A stretch of DNA of 64,000 nucleotides from Alkalihalobacillus sp. YIM B00296 (lineage in GTDB: Bacteria > Bacillota > Bacilli > Bacillales > Fictibacillaceae): assembly GCF_020179385.1 (NCBI RefSeq), contig NZ_JAIBLJ010000014.1, positions 28,978 to 92,977 of the forward strand, in the 5' to 3' direction. Every line of letters begins with the position of its first letter. The first letter of the stretch is position 1. Shown piece after piece: positions 63,477-64,000 of this stretch. A program made the translations under genes and the position numbers. The notes beneath the pieces are model-generated. The model was given only the letters and a program-made list of their open reading frames with translations, was not told the origin of the DNA and made no database searches.

Positions 63477-63528
63477 GGCAAAGCCAAACCTTGGTGAAGG
63501 CTATGCCATAGCTGCATTTTTACTGAAG
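63477..63528 (+). terminator. Terminator after the SprT-like gene
   Basis: GGCAAAGCC and GGCTATGCC pair around CTTGGTGAA, with a T5 run shortly after. The remaining bases to the tRNA promoter show nothing else. Confidence 0.6.
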
Positions 63529-63565
63529 AGCGCAAAAATAATTTGTTTTTCTTGTAAAAAAGTTA

Positions 63566-63594
63566 TTGACTTCATCGTTTGTGTGTAGTAAAAT
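63566..63594 (+). promoter_or_regulatory. Promoter of the tRNA cluster
   Basis: TTGACT (63566-63571), 17 bases, TAAAAT (63589-63594), 35 bp before the first tRNA. Confidence 0.85.
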
Positions 63595-63629
63595 ATTTAT
63601 TGTCGCCAAAAAACAGAAACACACATTAT

Positions 63630-63704
63630 TCCACAGTAGCTCAGTGGTAGAGCTATCGGCTGTTAACCGATCGGTCGCAGGTTCGAGTCCTGCCTGTGGA
63701 GCCA
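63630..63704 (+). tRNA. tRNA-Asn (GUU)
   Basis: The acceptor TCCACAG pairs with CTGTGGA, the anticodon loop reads CTGTTAA, the T loop is GTTCGAGTC, and CCA is encoded. Confidence 0.98.
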
Positions 63705-63707
63705 TGC

Positions 63708-63798
63708 GGAGAAGTACCCAAGTGGCTGAAGGGGCGCCCCTGCTAAGGGTGTAGGTCGTGTAAGCGGCGCGAGGGTTCAAATCCCTCCTTCTCCGCCA
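63708..63798 (+). tRNA. tRNA-Ser (GCU)
   Basis: Class II tRNA of 91 nt: acceptor GGAGAAG/CTTCTCC, anticodon GCT in CCCTGCTAAGGG, long variable arm, encoded CCA. Confidence 0.97.
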
Positions 63799-63825
63799 TT
63801 CTATTCCAATTTAAATTTTGTAGCT

Positions 63826-63900
63826 GGCCCCTTGGTCAAGTGGTTAAGACACCGCCCTTTCACGGCGGTAACACGGGTTCGAATCCCGTAGGGGTCACCA
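63826..63900 (+). tRNA. tRNA-Glu (UUC)
   Basis: Acceptor GGCCCCT/AGGGGTC (one G-U pair), anticodon TTC in CCCTTTCACGG, T loop GTTCGAATC, encoded CCA. Confidence 0.97.
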
Positions 63901-63960
63901 TTTACTTCATATAAAATTAGCCGGTGCGATACGGTATGCACCGCAAATGATTTACCAAGT

Positions 63961-64000
63961 GGACCCGTGGTGTAGGGGTTAACATGCCTGCCTGTCACGC
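63961..64000 (+). tRNA. tRNA-Asp (GUC), 3' part outside window
   Basis: The 5' half GGACCCG, a D-arm GTGTAGGGGTTAACAT and anticodon GTC in CCTGTCACG are visible; the window ends in the anticodon stem. Confidence 0.92.

Noticed and set aside
63520..63998. Minus-strand frames across the tRNA genes
   Set aside because: They are complements of tRNA sequences, a common false coding signal.

Overview
The window is a 64 kb piece of a chromosome from an endospore-forming member of the Bacillaceae (low to moderate GC Gram-positive). The evidence is a gerA-gerB-gerC type germinant receptor operon, cortex morphogenetic protein CmpA, a complete sigma-B operon (rsbRSTUVW-sigB-rsbX), SigX/RsiX, Gram-positive lipoproteins, an argS T-box and strong AGGAGG ribosome sites throughout. 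From about 48 kb to the right end the order ydbS-ydbT-rhomboid-acpS-ydcC-alr-ndoAI-ndoA-rsbR...rsbX-tex-cmpA-sprT-tRNAs follows the Bacillus subtilis chromosome as I remember it. I cannot name the species.

Left part (0-19 kb): a partial cell-wall-binding-repeat lipoprotein with a two-component system; an ArsR/SRPBCC operon with twin operators; an alcohol dehydrogenase remnant; a Fur-controlled hydroxamate siderophore uptake locus (binding protein divergent from two permeases, no ATPase); a SurA-like lipoprotein; argG-argH under ARG boxes; a decayed membrane-protein gene; a peptidase-E-like gene; cadC-cadA with an in-frame UGA at the first cysteine of the CadA metal-binding motif; a small type I toxin-antitoxin locus; and nadE.

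Middle part (19-47 kb): a permease followed by cyanophycinase and cyanophycin synthetase; the germinant receptor operon; a cluster of broken chemotaxis/motility genes (a methyl-accepting protein, motB, motA); sigX-rsiX; glutamate dehydrogenase; an LtaS-family enzyme; T-box plus argS; a second ECF sigma/anti-sigma pair; tag; and an AT-rich island holding a helix-turn-helix/TPR regulator of the RRNPP quorum-sensing type followed at once by a secreted precursor with five YDDNPP repeats. That pair is the most interesting object here.

Right part (47-64 kb): DD-carboxypeptidase, the ydbST-to-sprT core block, the mazEF-type ndoAI-ndoA pair feeding into the general stress operon, and a tRNA cluster (Asn, Ser, Glu, Asp) that runs off the window.

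Four copies of a 130-170 bp dispersed intergenic repeat occur, two carrying a nearly identical 62 bp internal segment. Six loci (adh, the 13 kb membrane gene, cadA 5' end, the chemoreceptor, motA, motB) carry stops, frameshifts or deletions. Single-base ones could be sequencing errors, but the number and the internal deletions point to real decay. All motif matches and alignments were made by eye and from memory of the families; no search was run.
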